Shown here piece by piece: positions 63,220-64,000 of a DNA stretch of 64,000 nt. The notes below the pieces were generated by a model, which had not been told where the DNA came from, searched no databases, and saw only the letters and a program-made list of their open reading frames with translations. Every line of letters begins with the position of its first letter. Positions within the stretch are counted from its first letter, which is position 1. This stretch comes from Parasedimentitalea maritima (lineage in GTDB: Bacteria; Pseudomonadota; Alphaproteobacteria; Rhodobacterales; Rhodobacteraceae): assembly GCF_005771405.1 (NCBI RefSeq), contig NZ_VAUA01000005.1, positions 349,600 through 413,599 on the forward strand, written 5' to 3'. Both the position numbers and the translations under genes were made by a program.

Positions 63220-64000
63220 ATGACCAGCATTCTGACCAACAATGGCGCAATGGTTGCCCTGCAGACACTTCAGTCCGTGAACAACAACCTGACCGATGCT
63301 CAGAACGAGATTTCAACTGGTAAACGAGTAGGTGCTGCCAGCGATAACGCTGCGGTCTGGGCCATCTCCAAAACAATGGAATCCGACATAGCAGGTTTTA
63401 ACGCCATTTCAGAAAGCCTACATGTAGGCGAAGCTACTGTTGCGGTGGCATCAGCCGGCGCTGAACAGATCGTTGAAAAGCTGACTGAAATTAAGGAACT
63501 GATCGTCTCTGCTCAGTCCGAGAACGTCGACCACACCAAGATCCAGAACGACATTGATGCAAAGTCTGCACAGGTTGCTGCCATCATTGCTGCCGCTCAG
63601 TTCAACGGGGCCAACCTGTTGGCCACTGATGTAGACGGCAACGGTGCCTCGTCCCTTGGTGTTCTGGCATCACTGGATCGTGTTGGCGCAACAGGTACAC
63701 CAACACCTACAGAAATCACAGTTGATACCGTTGATTTTGAGGCAAACATCGATCTGGCTTCGAACCTGACATCCTTCACTAACGTGACTGATGCGGCGAC
63801 TGCTTTGACCGAAATTGAAGGCTTCCTCACCGTCGCAATTGACGGCGCTGCTGCACTCGGTTCGGATACCGCGCGTTTGAAAGATCAGGGTGATTTTGTC
63901 AGCAAACTAACCGACTCCATGAAAATGGGTGTTAGTTCGATGACCGACACCAACATGGAAGAGGCCTCTGCTCGGTTGAAGGCCCTGCAGACCCAGCAAC
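63220..64000 (+). CDS. fliC: Flagellin, 5' part (runs off the window)
   Basis: The first 260 residues of a flagellin. The N-terminal D0/D1 helix is typical: MTSILTNNGAMVALQTLQSVNNNL, ISTGKRVGAASDNAAVWAIS, and a coiled segment VGEATVAVASAGAEQIVEKL. The variable middle is short, and the C-terminal helical part begins before the edge (RLKDQGDFVSKLTDSMKMGVSSMTDTNMEEASARLKALQTQQ), so the whole protein will have about 280 residues, the small alphaproteobacterial type. It shows that the organism is motile. The gene is open at the end of the window, so no stop is seen. Confidence 0.93.
   Translation, partial: MTSILTNNGAMVALQTLQSVNNNLTDAQNEISTGKRVGAASDNAAVWAISKTMESDIAGFNAISESLHVGEATVAVASAGAEQIVEKLTEIKELIVSAQSENVDHTKIQNDIDAKSAQVAAIIAAAQFNGANLLATDVDGNGASSLGVLASLDRVGATGTPTPTEITVDTVDFEANIDLASNLTSFTNVTDAATALTEIEGFLTVAIDGAAALGSDTARLKDQGDFVSKLTDSMKMGVSSMTDTNMEEASARLKALQTQQ

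Overview
The window looks like a marine alphaproteobacterial chromosome segment from the Rhodobacteraceae (Roseobacter group). The clues are a 5-aminolevulinate synthase of the Rhodobacter type, a Bpt-type N-end-rule transferase next to DUF2852 and RDD genes, a TakP-like TRAP transporter, a short alphaproteobacterial flagellin, prfB without a programmed frameshift, and dispersed palindromic intergenic repeats.

Layout. 1-2.9 kb is decayed DNA: a PAS sensor gene broken by an in-frame stop, intergenic repeats, a MITE-like element and an IS110-family transposase. 2.9-15.3 kb is a sugar-catabolism island under one GntR/FCD regulator: an ABC sugar transporter, a zinc dehydrogenase, a UxaA-type dehydratase, a tagaturonate-reductase-like enzyme, an aldo/keto reductase, a lactonase, a 2-keto-3-deoxy-sugar kinase fused to an L-rhamnose-type mutarotase, a short-chain dehydrogenase and a FAH-type hydrolase. 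Together they fit oxidative use of the 6-deoxy and 6-hydroxy pair L-fucose and L-galactose, both found in algal polysaccharides. A near-identical operator-like motif lies in both divergent promoters. 15.3-22.6 kb holds an internally deleted IS30 element, a 1461-residue RTX-type repeat protein and 1.6 kb of repeat-rich gene desert. 22.6-26.8 kb pairs a secreted alkylsulfatase with a divergent membrane-tethered regulator that carries a run of ten G. 26.8-28.2 kb is again decayed, with a Mor-like phage regulator and iterated motifs.

28.2-63 kb is mostly ordinary core genome: DUF2852-RDD-bpt-VOC; a TRAP transporter divergent from its probable two-component system; ilvB-ilvN behind an attenuator with a 15-residue leader peptide; a Rieske oxygenase with an HTH regulator; an amidase; prfB; PBP1A and a cell-wall amidase; an aminotransferase; an M48 protease and a DsbA-like oxidoreductase; ispG and a RodZ-like protein; hemA behind an Fnr box; an M20 peptidase; and a tandem DUF922 protein. 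The window closes with three identical tRNA-Asp genes and the start of a flagellin gene.

The most unusual item is the RTX-type protein. It has 83 nonapeptides in a row, with Asn at the turn position except for Asp at every fourth unit, which gives a 36-residue (108-bp) superperiod over most of the array.
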